36,378 nt of DNA from Discostella pseudostelligera (lineage: Eukaryota > Bacillariophyta > Thalassiosirophyceae > Thalassiosirales > Thalassiosiraceae), in NCBI GenBank assembly GCA_036940085.1, contig JALLBK010000186.1, forward strand, positions 1 through 36,378. Reading direction: 5' to 3'. The position numbers and the translations under genes were made by a program. How positions within the stretch are numbered: the stretch's first letter is position 1; the number at the start of each line of letters is the position of its first letter. The notes beneath the pieces were generated by a model. It did not search any database, was not told where the DNA came from, and was given only the letters and a program-made list of their open reading frames with translations. This document shows positions 18,227-27,853 of the stretch, one piece after another.

Positions 18227-18792
18227 GCCTGTCAATATATTCCAGTTGAGCACCCTTAGTACTTGTATTGTTGCAAACGTCTTGTCGTGAAATGAATACT
18301 CCTACAATGAACAATGACGTCGTTTTGTTGAATGGTGTGATTGTGATGGTGTGGTGGCTGCAGCTGCAGTGGGTGAGGAATTGGGAGAGAGAAGCGGGGA
18401 CATCAAAAATTTGAATTCGAGAAATCTCACAATGACCATTCTATTCACGTAGGAATCAATAAAAATTTCTCAACGCACTCCATTTTGGTGTTCCACATGA
18501 ACAAATCCAAAGCTCGAAAACATGTCAATAGATCCGATGCCGAACACTCACGAAGCTCACAATCACAACAACACAACTCAACTCAACAATCCACACCACT
18601 TGGTCATATCATCGATCGCTCCATCAAATTCATGCAGTATGTCAACAGCCAATAGAATCACCCTCTCTGCCGGGCAGAAGTCCGGAATGGATCATGGTGG
18701 TTCGAAACACGCGTGGCTTCTCCTTCGGAATGGGGTAGGAGACGAAGCTTATTCGACTTGCACAATCCATCATCGCCATCGCCATTACCATC
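18227..18792. promoter_or_regulatory. Divergent promoter gap between the His-rich protein and the SMR transporter
   Basis: There are no gene-like frames. The gap holds a TGACGTC CRE-like core at 18315-18321, which bZIP factors bind in other systems, and a 12-bp palindrome CTGCAGCTGCAG at 18358-18369. Unlike most divergent gaps in this window it has no GGCGGGAA motif. Confidence 0.4.
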
Positions 18793-19308
18793 ATGACAGA
18801 CACAATCCCTTCTTCGTTTGCGACTGCCTACGGATCGACAGATTCATTCGATCATACCATTGGCACTAATCGGACCCTCGGTAGTGCTCTCATCAATGCA
18901 ACTGCGTCGTCTTTTCTGGAAATTCGGGTGTCGGAATCACAATCATCCGACGAGGATACATACTCCAATCATAGCGACGAAGAGGGCGTATTCAAATGTT
19001 GGATGATCCTACTGTTCGCGATATTAATGGAAGTTGCTGGGACGACATCGATGAAGATGAGTGATGAATTCACCAAACTAGCTCCGTCGGTGATGATTTA
19101 CTTGTTCTATGGACTATCCTTCTATTTCTTCCCGCTATGTCTGAAACGGATTGATCTATCGACATCGTACGCGGTGTGGAGTGGGCTTGGAACCGTACTC
19201 ACGTGCTTGGTTGGATTCTTTTGCTTCAGTGATACAATGAACATGAGAAAAATCATTGCCCTGACGACTATTATTGTGGGGTGTGTTGCTCTCAAATTTG
19301 CTGATTGA
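18793..19308 (+). CDS. Small multidrug resistance (SMR/EmrE-like) transporter
   Basis: The protein has 171 residues and starts at an ATG in good context (CATCATGAC). After a 70-residue Ser/Asp-rich cytosolic extension come four membrane helices in about 103 residues, the SMR size. The first helix holds MEVAGTTSMK, with the essential proton- and drug-binding Glu at E80. The third holds AVWSGLGT with W129. The spacing of 49 residues is the same as E14 to W63 of EmrE. SMR proteins act as antiparallel dimers that exchange protons for cationic or guanidinium compounds. The family is mainly bacterial, so the gene probably came from bacteria, but the N-terminal extension shows adaptation. An AATAAA lies 71 bases past the stop (19379). 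Confidence 0.9.
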   Translation: MTDTIPSSFATAYGSTDSFDHTIGTNRTLGSALINATASSFLEIRVSESQSSDEDTYSNHSDEEGVFKCWMILLFAILMEVAGTTSMKMSDEFTKLAPSVMIYLFYGLSFYFFPLCLKRIDLSTSYAVWSGLGTVLTCLVGFFCFSDTMNMRKIIALTTIIVGCVALKFAD

Positions 19309-20365
19309 ATCGACAATCGACAATAGAATCCGATATTTGTTCGGAGAGACCATACACAACACACATACATGATTTCTCAATAAAGTAAAGAACCCTTTGC
19401 ATGAATATACGTTTCGGATCAATCCTCGATTTTACCGTGATGTATCTTTGGTCCTCAGACAGTTCCGATGCCACACCCACAGCACACAGCACACAACAAC
19501 ACCCTTCGCTATGAAGTATGTATGTTGACCTCGTGGTAAGTAGATTTTGTTTTGACTTACTCGATGGGCTCTCAATCGCGTCGACAAATGATATCTGCTT
19601 CTACCTCGTCGTTGGTGTATTGTTGCATCTCGTGCTCGTGCTGGTACTATTCTGATCCTTACTACTTACTACCCGATGAAAGAGGATGCCATGATCCATG
19701 ATGCTCGACGCTCGACATTGGCACCGACGAGGAAATTCGTGATTAAAGTAATCAAATGATTCTCGTGGTGATCGTCATCATGATCATAAATCATCATTGA
19801 TCACTCCATCAAAAGAGAGCATCGCCAACCGCCGGCCGCTGTTTGGAGTGTCATGGTCACAACATCATGTTGTTGTTGTTGGTCATTTTTGGATCGAGGT
19901 GCGTTGAGTTGGAGAATGTCACCGAAGGGCTTTCTCGATGGCGATGACAGAATAATATCAAGTCCACATAAAGAAATGACTTTCTCTCTGGCGATAATGA
20001 GAGAAAAATGTGTACAAATTCCTTTGTGACATACTGGGCTGGAGGGTGCTGGGAAGGAATGGCAGGTACCATACTGGCGAGCGCAGAAGTCATTTTTGCT
20101 TCCGACATAGCAAGAAACACTCCCACCGCCCACTCTCCAGTCTCCAGTCTCCAGTCTCCAGTCTCCAGTCTCCAGTCTCCAGTCTCCAGTCTCCAGTCTC
20201 CAGTNGTCTCCAGTCTCCAGTCTCCAGTCTCCAGTCTCCAGTCTCCAGTCTCCAGTCTCCGGCGGGGTTTCCCCCAACAAACCATCACCTACATTCTTTA
20301 TCAACAAGTCAAAGGTCACTCACCCAACAAATAATCGCAACGCATTCGACAATTCTATCAATCCA
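19309..20365. other. 1.06-kb gap without a gene, containing a minisatellite
   Basis: The gap contains the SMR 3' flank, a CA-rich stretch at about 19480-19505, and a heptanucleotide array ending about 100 bases upstream of the next gene. Frames that cross the array read as repeats of Ser, Leu, Gln, Pro and Val, or of Trp, Arg, Leu, Glu, Thr, Gly and Asp, in all phases. They are repeat artefacts. No RNA gene was seen. Confidence 0.6.
20135..20260 (+). repeat. Heptanucleotide minisatellite (CTCCAGT)n interrupted by an unresolved base
   Basis: Ten exact CTCCAGT units (20135-20204) are followed by N at 20205 and then about 55 more bases of the same repeat in a shifted phase, ending at CTCCGG. 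The N and the phase change suggest that reads did not span the array, so the copy number is unreliable. Confidence 0.95.
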
Positions 20366-21235
20366 ATGAAGATCACGCTCGCAATATCTGCCGTCGTTTT
20401 GGCCATTTGTGCAGTCAATACTGGTGCTCAGTTGTCCAACCTGCCTCGGCGCTTGAGAATCGTCGGCACTCCTCGTCATCACGAAGAAGTAGTCCAACAA
20501 CTCCAAGAGGAACCGCAGCCTGAAGTTGTTATTGAGCCAGTTGCCGAGCAAGTCCAGCAAGAACAACGTGGACTCAAACACGAAGATTAAGTGAAAGACG
20601 AGAAGAAGAACAAGCGTCATCTTGGAAACAACACCAACAAGAAGAAGAACGAATCCAATACTGAAGACTCGTGCGCCAGTCTCGGAAGGAAGAAGTGCAA
20701 GCATTCCGACACATGTACTTGGAATGGAGATGATGAACTTTGCTTCACAGCCGCGGTTCAAGAAATGTCCATGCCACGCGTCGCCGATCAATGCGCTAGT
20801 TTAGGCAGGAAAAAATGCAAGAATAATGATGTGTGTACGTGGGATGGTAACGCTTGTTATACTTTCAGCAAAACTGTTGATATATGCTCATCGTTGACAA
20901 AGAAACAGTGTAAGAATGATGACATATGCAATTGGGATGGCAGCACCTGCTTTGGAGCAAGCGGACAACGTCGTCTTGGAAACAACAGCAGCAATAGCAA
21001 CAGCATCATGAACGTATCCAACACTGGAGACTCGTGCGCCAGTCTCGGAAAGAATAAATGCAAGATCTCTGACACATTTGCTTGGAATGGAGATGATGAA
21101 CTTTGCTTCACAACCGCGGTTCCAGAAATGTCCATGCCACGCGTTGATCTATGCACATCGCTGACGAAGAAACAGTGTAAAAGTGATGACGCATGCAAAT
21201 GGGATGGTAGCACTTGCTCCGGAGTCGGGGTTTAA
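20366..21235 (+). pseudogene. Secreted Cys-repeat protein gene interrupted by an in-frame TAA
   Basis: The frame starts at ATG 20366 with a signal peptide (MKITLAISAVVLAICAVNTGA), runs 74 residues to TAA at 20588-20590, and continues in the same frame for another 214 codons with no ATG near its start. The second part has five copies of a motif CX7CX5CXWX4-6C (for example CASLGRKKCKNNDVC-TWDG). The fourth copy has lost its third Cys (SDTFAW). RXL processing motifs (RRL, RHL, RRL) precede the domains. An internal duplication of 354 to 363 bases links the regions at 20615 and 20969. The gene could be a pseudogene, a readthrough gene, or carry a sequencing error. No consensus GTAAGT-type donor is seen that would splice out the stop. 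The short frame alone could also make a 74-residue secreted peptide. Confidence 0.65.
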
Positions 21236-21912
21236 TGATCCATGGACAATGATGAGCATGTTTGTAGATATGTACAAACTATACAAATTCGGCAATTCAG
21301 GAGTGTACAACGCTACATTCATTCCTCCACACTCCACACTACATGTTATCTGTTTCATCGACCTATCATGACTATCAGTTGTTTTCTTATAGGTGCAGTT
21401 AAATATTAAGTATCATTTGAGCTAATGCAATCACTGTCGACTGTCGAGTGCTGTTCAATGACAGAGGGTACGCTGTAAGTTGTCCGTGGCTTTACGCTTG
21501 CACAAGCAAGTAGCATTATACGCATGATGCGTGTAAAATTGAGCGACGACAAGAAGACAGCAAAGTGAGGCATTTATCGGAAGCAGTTGTTGTTGATACT
21601 TATTTGCATCCATCCTCGCCGTCGAGAATTGAGTACTTGAGAGTCGAGTGGTTGCGATTTGGAAGCATGAAGGTATTGGTATTGACGTAAAGCGTACACG
21701 TACGTTATACATACTTCAATCAGCGACATCTGAACAGTTCCAATGTTAAACCGATCGCTCAGTATTGTATCCAAATCCAGATCCAAAAAGATCCAAAATC
21801 CAAAATCCGCAATCCGCAATCCAAAATCAAAATCCACCATTTATCACCATCATAAGAGTACATCATAATTATCACACAACTTCCACTTTCCACTTCCACC
21901 TCCACCACCACC
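21236..21912. other. Gap without a gene, with an AAATCC-type simple repeat
   Basis: The 677 bases contain no domain-bearing frame. A degenerate (AATCCAAA)n stretch occupies about 21770-21837, directly before a CT/CCA-rich leader of the next gene. ACTGTCG recurs near 21437-21446. This should be the 3' flank of the Cys-repeat gene and the promoter of the dihydroorotate dehydrogenase gene. Confidence 0.5.
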
Positions 21913-23436
21913 ATGACGACGATGATATCCATCCAACGAAAGATACGCTCAACGGCCATAGGCGCCGCCGCTGCCGTAGCCCTCGTGGAAGTAACTACCC
22001 ACCTCCCATCCGAGGGTCGATCATCACTCACCTATCACTTTCTCTTTGACCATTGCATCACCCCCCTCGGCCGACGTATCTTTGACCCCGAAGGTGCACA
22101 CCACTTGGCACTTGACGTCGTGCGGAAGGGGTTGGCGCCACGGCTAAGCCGCGAGGGTGGTGCCGATGAGAGTAGACTCGATACCAAAATTGAGATTGGA
22201 AATAGTGACAAACGGAAATTGCAATTCCCTGGTCCAATTGGATTAGCTGCGGGCTTTGATAAAAATGGCACCGCCATACCTGGGCTATTTGATTTGGGCT
22301 TCTCGTATGTTGAAATTGGTAGCGTTACTCCGTTGCCTCAAGCTGGAAATGCCAAACCACGGAGCTTTCGATTGTTGGAGGATCGAGGTGTGATCAATCG
22401 ATTTGGGTTTAATTCGGAGGGTGTCGATCGAGTGAAAGAACATCTACGTGAGTACAGACATGAGTTTGGGGGCAGGGGTAGTGAAACAATTGATAGCACA
22501 GCCAGCGATCGTGATGAGAAGGATACAATCATGGAAGAGAATCGAAAACCAAATAATTATTTCTTGTGGGCGGTAGGATGGGCGTGGAGTCGACTAATGA
22601 CAACTAAATCAAGGACCGGTGTTCTCGGAGTGAATTTGGGCAAGAATAAGACGAGCAACGACGAGGTCGGGGTGAGTAGTCACATTCTGCTTCATTCATT
22701 TGCTTCAAAACTGCGAGTTTTACTTACCTTCGTCACTATTCACGCGCAGGACTACATCGTAGGCATTCGCGAACTGGGACCCTCGGCCGATTATCTTGTA
22801 ATCAATGTTTCATCACCAAACACCCCTGGCCTACGCTCACTTCAACAGCGGGAACTGCTGCATAATCTTCTCACGCACACACTAAAAGCTAGAGATGAAT
22901 TTGCACCACACGCTCCATTGTTTGTTAAACTGGCTCCCGATTTGACAATTGATGAAATGAAAGATGTGGCATCTGTGATTATAGACACGGATGTGGACGG
23001 GATGATAGTGAGCAATACAACCAATGTCCGGCCAGAGTCGCTGATATCCAAGCATAGAATCGAATCCGGAGGGTTGTCGGGTGCGCCAATCAAAGATCGT
23101 TCCACTGAATGCATACGACTAATGTACAAACTGACAGAGGGGAAAGTTCCTATCATTGGCGTTGGAGGGGTAGGATCAGGGCGGGATGCATACGACAAAT
23201 TAAAGGCGGGAGCATCATTAGTCCAAGTTTACAGCATGATGGTGTACGAAGGACCGGGTGTGGTGAGTCGAATACGGAAAGAACTTGCAGATATCATATT
23301 GGAGAATGGATATAAAAGTGTGGAGGATGTAGTGGGTGCAGAACATGAAGATTTTTATTGGAATCTGAGAGAAGAGACGGCTCGACGGAAAATGCAGGAG
23401 AGGGAGATCGTCGAGAAGCAAATTGTAGACTTGTGA
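21913..23436 (+). CDS. PYRD: Dihydroorotate dehydrogenase, class 2 (mitochondrial type), two exons
   Basis: The enzyme oxidises dihydroorotate to orotate in pyrimidine synthesis and passes electrons to ubiquinone at the inner mitochondrial membrane. Exons are 21913-22671 and 22750-23436. The 78-base intron (GTGAGT to CGCAG) keeps frame and has no stop, so reading through it would insert 26 residues between DEVG and DYIVG. The spliced protein has 481 residues. The start ATG sits in ACCACCATG. A basic amphipathic N terminus and a hydrophobic segment fit mitochondrial import and anchoring. FMN and substrate motifs are clear: AAGFDKNG, EIGSVTP, INRFGFNSEG, NLGKNK and NVSSPNTPGLR, with the class 2 catalytic Ser in that last stretch, then IGVGGVGSG. 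An acidic, Trp-containing insertion of about 50 residues follows the INRFGFN region. Confidence 0.95.
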   Translation: MTTMISIQRKIRSTAIGAAAAVALVEVTTHLPSEGRSSLTYHFLFDHCITPLGRRIFDPEGAHHLALDVVRKGLAPRLSREGGADESRLDTKIEIGNSDKRKLQFPGPIGLAAGFDKNGTAIPGLFDLGFSYVEIGSVTPLPQAGNAKPRSFRLLEDRGVINRFGFNSEGVDRVKEHLREYRHEFGGRGSETIDSTASDRDEKDTIMEENRKPNNYFLWAVGWAWSRLMTTKSRTGVLGVNLGKNKTSNDEVGVSSHILLHSFASKLRVLLTFVTIHAQDYIVGIRELGPSADYLVINVSSPNTPGLRSLQQRELLHNLLTHTLKARDEFAPHAPLFVKLAPDLTIDEMKDVASVIIDTDVDGMIVSNTTNVRPESLISKHRIESGGLSGAPIKDRSTECIRLMYKLTEGKVPIIGVGGVGSGRDAYDKLKAGASLVQVYSMMVYEGPGVVSRIRKELADIILENGYKSVEDVVGAEHEDFYWNLREETARRKMQEREIVEKQIVDL

Positions 23437-23568
23437 TGAAGCAATAGGAACAAATATGAATGTAACAAATGATACTTAAATAGCGTCAACGTCAACATTA
23501 TTCATTATTACAATCCATCTCCTTGGAGGCTTCTGCATCCTCCCGTGCCTAATTCCATCGCTCTCCCC

Positions 23569-25626
23569 TCACGATGCCTCCTCCTTCGCTTTACCACCAC
23601 CACCCTCACTTTCCTCGATATGATGCTTCCATCTCAATGCACTCTCCCCAATCGCTTCCACAATCTCCGCGGCAGCATCCGGCGCACCCCGCTTGTGCGC
23701 ATTATCACTCAATGCTTTCAGTTTCTTCTCATCCAACAACCAACTTGCGACGACATCCGAGATACCCTGGGCGTCCGAATCGGACACGAAGGTACCAAAT
23801 TGACCCTCGACGACATAGTCGACATTGCCCTCTTCCTGTCCAGGTAGGAAACTAGTGAGCATGACGGGCAGGGAGAGGGAGGCAGCCTCGGCAATGGTCC
23901 CTGGACCAGCCTTGCTCACGAGGACATCGGCAGCAACCATATATTCTGCCATATTGGTGATGAAGCCAAGTCCAATCACCGTAACGGAAGATGATGGCGT
24001 ATCCTCGTCGTTACTCTGAGGAGTATCGGACTTGTTGGCCATCGGAGTAGCGACGGTGGACACTCCCGGACCTCCCTCGCCATCGTCGGAATCGACAAAG
24101 GAGTTCAAGAATTCGAGTGGATTATTATTCCTCTCGACATAACTCTTCGTAACCACCTCAACACTAATCTCCTCTTCATCAAATAATGGTGATCCAGACC
24201 TTGATGCTGGGAGACTCGCGGTCATTCCAGCGGGAGCATTCGATTCCTTCGACACACCTCCAGACTTTCCCCTCGAACCAGCATTGAACGAACTCAATGA
24301 ACTAAGTGGTCCAGCTACCCCACCCCCTAACCCCATACTAGGAGTACTAATAATCCTTCGCAAATGATTCGCCATATAATTCCCATCAATACATCCCACA
24401 TCACTCAATAATCCCACACAGGAATCAAAGTCGGCACCGGACGTCCGCGCCAACAAGTACTTCTCACGCAAACTCTCCCAATCACGCTTGGCCAAGGAGT
24501 CTTTCAATGCATCATTCCGTCCACACACCACCAGGATCAACGCCTCCATACCACGTTCGACAAATTGCAAGTAGAGCGCATCGACAATATTCGATAATCG
24601 ACCACATCCCTCTCCACCCCCCATTACCAATACAGTCTTACGCGAGCTATACTTCTTCAAACCAAGTTGCGTCTCCCTAACAAACTTTTGATACACCTTC
24701 CCCTCCGGACTAAGACGTGTTCCCATCTTGGTCGCCTGGACCGCAAAATCATGTCGAATAGGCAACCCGCTCATGACAATCTTCTCCAATGGGACTTTGC
24801 CACGTTGCATGGCCAAATCTCGAATGACCTCACTGGCCACAAATAATTTCTCCACACCATTGGCAAACCACATGGAGTGTGCACTCCCCAGGTCAGTACA
24901 GACGGTGAATATTGGTAAATGCTTCCCCGTCTCTTTGGTGATGTTGCGACACGCCAGTACGGGGACATTGGTCATTAATGGATGGACACTGACCACCACA
25001 TCGGGATCGTAACTTTGGATACGTTTTCGGACGGATCGTTCCATGGCACTTTTCATATGTACGTCGGCTAACATTTCATAAGCGCGAGTGTTGGAGACAT
25101 TGTAGACCAATTTCCATTGATGAGGATGGGCACTTAAATGTTTGTACATTTTCACCAGGGTGTTGTAGGGGGGAGGACCATCGAGTTGGACAATGTCGCA
25201 GAGGGCATAGGTGGAACCGGGGAAGAGATTTTGGAATTGTTGCGCGAGACTGGTGGCACTGGCACGATGTCCACCACCGGTGTCAGAGGAGAGGAAGAGG
25301 ATTTTAAGGGCGCGTGGATGATTGGCTGGATCGGCAATGCGCAGAGCAGACGATGGAGAAGTGGTGGCGGTGTCGTCATTGTTTTCGGAAGTGGCGCTGT
25401 TGTTGTTGTTGTTGCTGCCGTCATTATTGCTATCGGAAGAAGAATCTTGACGCGATTCTACCGCCGGGGCAGACGATGAGGATGACTGCCCCCCCTCATC
25501 ACCGCCGCCAGCAGCAGCCGACGCAATGCTCGTCGGGTCCGACTCTGCCCGCGAATCTATCGACAGCTTGCCCAAAATTCTATTCATCACGTGCGAGCTT
25601 TTGTAGTAGTTTAAATAGGTTGACAT
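23569..25626 (-). CDS. MGD: Monogalactosyldiacylglycerol (MGDG) synthase, GT28 family
   Basis: The enzyme moves galactose from UDP-Gal to diacylglycerol and makes the main plastid membrane lipid. The protein has 685 residues and starts at an ATG. Residues 1-105 are Ser/Asn/Asp-rich linker with no signal peptide or ASAFAP motif. The N-terminal domain begins KILFLSSDTGGGHRAS (H120). The nucleotide domain shows VLVMGGGEGCGR and VVCGRND, then after an insertion GLGFITNMAEYM, SKAGPGTIAEA and PGQEEGNVDYVV, all matching plant MGD1. The insertion, about residues 396-545, is Ser/Gly/Asp-rich and absent from plant enzymes as I recall them. It splits the UDP-sugar domain before FITNM. The gene is tail to tail with dihydroorotate dehydrogenase, 132 bases apart. 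Confidence 0.9.
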   Translation of the reverse strand: MSTYLNYYKSSHVMNRILGKLSIDSRAESDPTSIASAAAGGGDEGGQSSSSSAPAVESRQDSSSDSNNDGSNNNNNSATSENNDDTATTSPSSALRIADPANHPRALKILFLSSDTGGGHRASATSLAQQFQNLFPGSTYALCDIVQLDGPPPYNTLVKMYKHLSAHPHQWKLVYNVSNTRAYEMLADVHMKSAMERSVRKRIQSYDPDVVVSVHPLMTNVPVLACRNITKETGKHLPIFTVCTDLGSAHSMWFANGVEKLFVASEVIRDLAMQRGKVPLEKIVMSGLPIRHDFAVQATKMGTRLSPEGKVYQKFVRETQLGLKKYSSRKTVLVMGGGEGCGRLSNIVDALYLQFVERGMEALILVVCGRNDALKDSLAKRDWESLREKYLLARTSGADFDSCVGLLSDVGCIDGNYMANHLRRIISTPSMGLGGGVAGPLSSLSSFNAGSRGKSGGVSKESNAPAGMTASLPASRSGSPLFDEEEISVEVVTKSYVERNNNPLEFLNSFVDSDDGEGGPGVSTVATPMANKSDTPQSNDEDTPSSSVTVIGLGFITNMAEYMVAADVLVSKAGPGTIAEAASLSLPVMLTSFLPGQEEGNVDYVVEGQFGTFVSDSDAQGISDVVASWLLDEKKLKALSDNAHKRGAPDAAAEIVEAIGESALRWKHHIEESEGGGGKAKEEAS

Positions 25627-26099
25627 TGTCGTTCACTGTCGACGACGGGTAGTAGATCAATGCTATTGCTCGACGACGCCCTGCTGCTACTGAAACATTG
25701 ATCGATTGAAGGGGAGGAGACCAGCCGGAATTCAGCGTCGTCGTCATTGTCATCGTCGCTGTTTGGATGATTGGGGAGCGGTTTGGTTCGCAGAAAAAAA
25801 TACGGAGAATCTCTTTCTCCTTTCCTATTTTGTATGAATTCCGTAGTATTCAAGAGGGTGCACATACATGGGACTACAGTATCCATTTCTGTACCGGTGC
25901 TGAAATGACGGAGGGAGATTTTCGGGGGCTCTCATTTCCCCGCTACAGTCCGAACATCTCCCCCCGAACCCAACACCGACGACCGACGACGACCGACGAA
26001 GATGACGATGACGACGACGATGACGATGGCTGGCGGACGCGGCCGGCATGCAGCATAGTACTTCCCCTACAATGTATTCATGAATACCACGCCAACACC
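25627..26099. promoter_or_regulatory. Divergent promoter gap between MGDG synthase and the YqgE-like gene
   Basis: These 473 bases hold no E2F-like site. An ATG at 25767 is in frame with the YqgE-like gene and no stop intervenes, so a longer N terminus (111 residues, with an Asp run at about 25997-26030) is formally possible. It would bury the signal peptide, so I treat it as 5' leader. Confidence 0.4.
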
Positions 26100-27754
26100 A
26101 TGGTCCTACCACACTCTATTCATATCTTCCTCCTAATGTGCCTGTTGCTGCCATGCATCGCCTACGCATTTTTGCAACAAAATCGACAGCCGAATGCGTT
26201 CTGCGCCACCATCACCTCGTCGTCGGCGTCATGCAAAAAGTTGTGTATGTCATCGTCGTCTGATGCCGAGGAGGACGACGCCGATGGCTATGATGATGAT
26301 GAATCGATCGATCCAAATTCACTTGGCGATTGGCGTACCTTTCGAATGAATTTGGCCAATTCTGACACTCTCCTATCATCAGCATCAACCGGAACTGAAG
26401 TCTCCATTGATGGAATAGAGATAGAAACACCAGAAGCTACAACAATTGCATCTACCACATTATCATCACCATCATCATCGCTAACCAAATCACGTCGTCC
26501 CAAATCTGTATCCGAAGCAAATGAACAACTTCTCACTACACAAAATTCAATCTTGGCCAAGGAGTACCTGACAGGGGTATGGGCACATGAATCGGCCATA
26601 CCCGAAGTGGGTGGATTGGTCTGTCGGATGCCATTGGAAGTAGAGATTTATCGTACTGGTTCTTCGGATTTGAGTATGCATCGAAAATTGATGAAACTTT
26701 TAGATTCAGAGAAGGAATTGCAGGACGAGGATTGGGGATCGTCGAGCAGTGCTGGGAGCAGTAGTTTGAGCAGTGCCGGGGGTGGCACCATCCAAAGGTC
26801 AATAGATGATCTACCCATTACCGACGATGACTCTAGTTCTCCCTTCTCACCACTCGCGGCCAAAACAATCTACTACTGGTACCGTACTGCCGAAAACCTA
26901 CTCCAAAATGAACTCCTCCGCATCATGTCAAGTGCCGATGCCAATGGCAAAATCAATCCACGTGATATGACAGAAGATAGTTTAGAATTACTCCAACTCT
27001 ACATGGATCATCAAAATACATGGCAAGAGGTTGGTCTTGTGATCGACAAAGACGAAAAAAGAGGAAGTGCCACAACAGTAACGATTAATCGACCAATGGC
27101 ATTTAAATTGACCAAGAATCTGGGACGGTTGATACTTTTGGGAGGAGCATATCAGGCCGAGAAGGGAGTGATAGTGGCCACGGAGAGCAATGGCATCGAG
27201 ACCCAAAATATAGTCAAATTCTTATCGGCGTTTGAGAATAAATGTGGCGTGTATGTAGGTGGACCGGACGATATGGATAAACCGGCGAGTTTGATACATG
27301 GCATACATGATTTACCAGGATCAGTGGAGATATCCCCCGGCACGGGTATTTATCGAGGAGGATTGGAGGCGGCAATGGATGGTGTATTAGCTGGACGATA
27401 TCAACCATTGGACTTTCGATTTTTCATTGGACAACGAAAGTATGTTGGGCGAGAGTTGGAGGATGCGATTCGGTTAGGCAAGTATCAGGCGGTGGCATGT
27501 TCGAGGCCATTGGTGTTGAAGCAATGTCTTCAATTACCGAAACCACTGTGGCATGAAGGTGAGTTTGTCAAAATATCCTGCATTTTTTATTGCTTGTTTG
27601 ACATGTGCGTGTGAATTAACATTGATTGATACTTTGTCGCAATCGATTTGCCGCCTCGACGCGTGTGTATTGGTGGACAGTGCTAGAGTTTTGCGGTGGA
27701 GAGCTCAAAGAAATATCCAAATTAGAACTATCGAAACGTGATGACTTGCAATAG
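26100..27754 (+). CDS. Plastid YqgE/AlgH (UPF0301, DUF179) family protein, two exons
   Basis: Exons are 26100-27558 and 27681-27754, with a 122-base intron from GTGAGT to GACAG. The splice turns HEG-E into HEVLEFCGGELKEISK, the conserved end of the family, and gives 510 residues. The ATG at 26100 is chosen because a signal peptide follows at once and ends in AYA^FLQQ, a plastid-type motif. Residues 30-330 are acidic/Ser-rich linkers around short conserved blocks (DWRTFRMNLA). The DUF179 domain fills about 334-510 with GRLILLGG, CGVYVGGPDD, DFRFFIGQRKYVGRELEDAI and KPLWHEVLE. The biochemical role of this family is not known; bacterial AlgH affects alginate control, and plant and algal copies are in plastids. 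The end lies 99 bases from the carbonic anhydrase gene, tail to tail. Confidence 0.88.
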
Positions 27755-27853
27755 CTATTGGGTTGATAAATTAGGTGCGATCTATTTCCTAGGTATGCAA
27801 ATATTGTATTGTGTTTACGGCGCTAGAGATGTTGTGGTCAATGCAATGCAGTA

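Noticed and set aside
20108..20280. Possible CRISPR-like or transposon array
   Set aside because: The units are contiguous 7-mers without spacers, so it is a simple satellite.
19801..20319. Minus-strand frame with repeated Trp-Arg-Leu-Glu-Thr-Gly-Asp
   Set aside because: It is a translation of the 7-bp minisatellite, which is open in all phases, and it crosses the unresolved base.
25767..26099. In-frame upstream ATG of the YqgE-like gene
   Set aside because: The extension is low-complexity and would bury the plastid-type signal peptide that starts at 26100.
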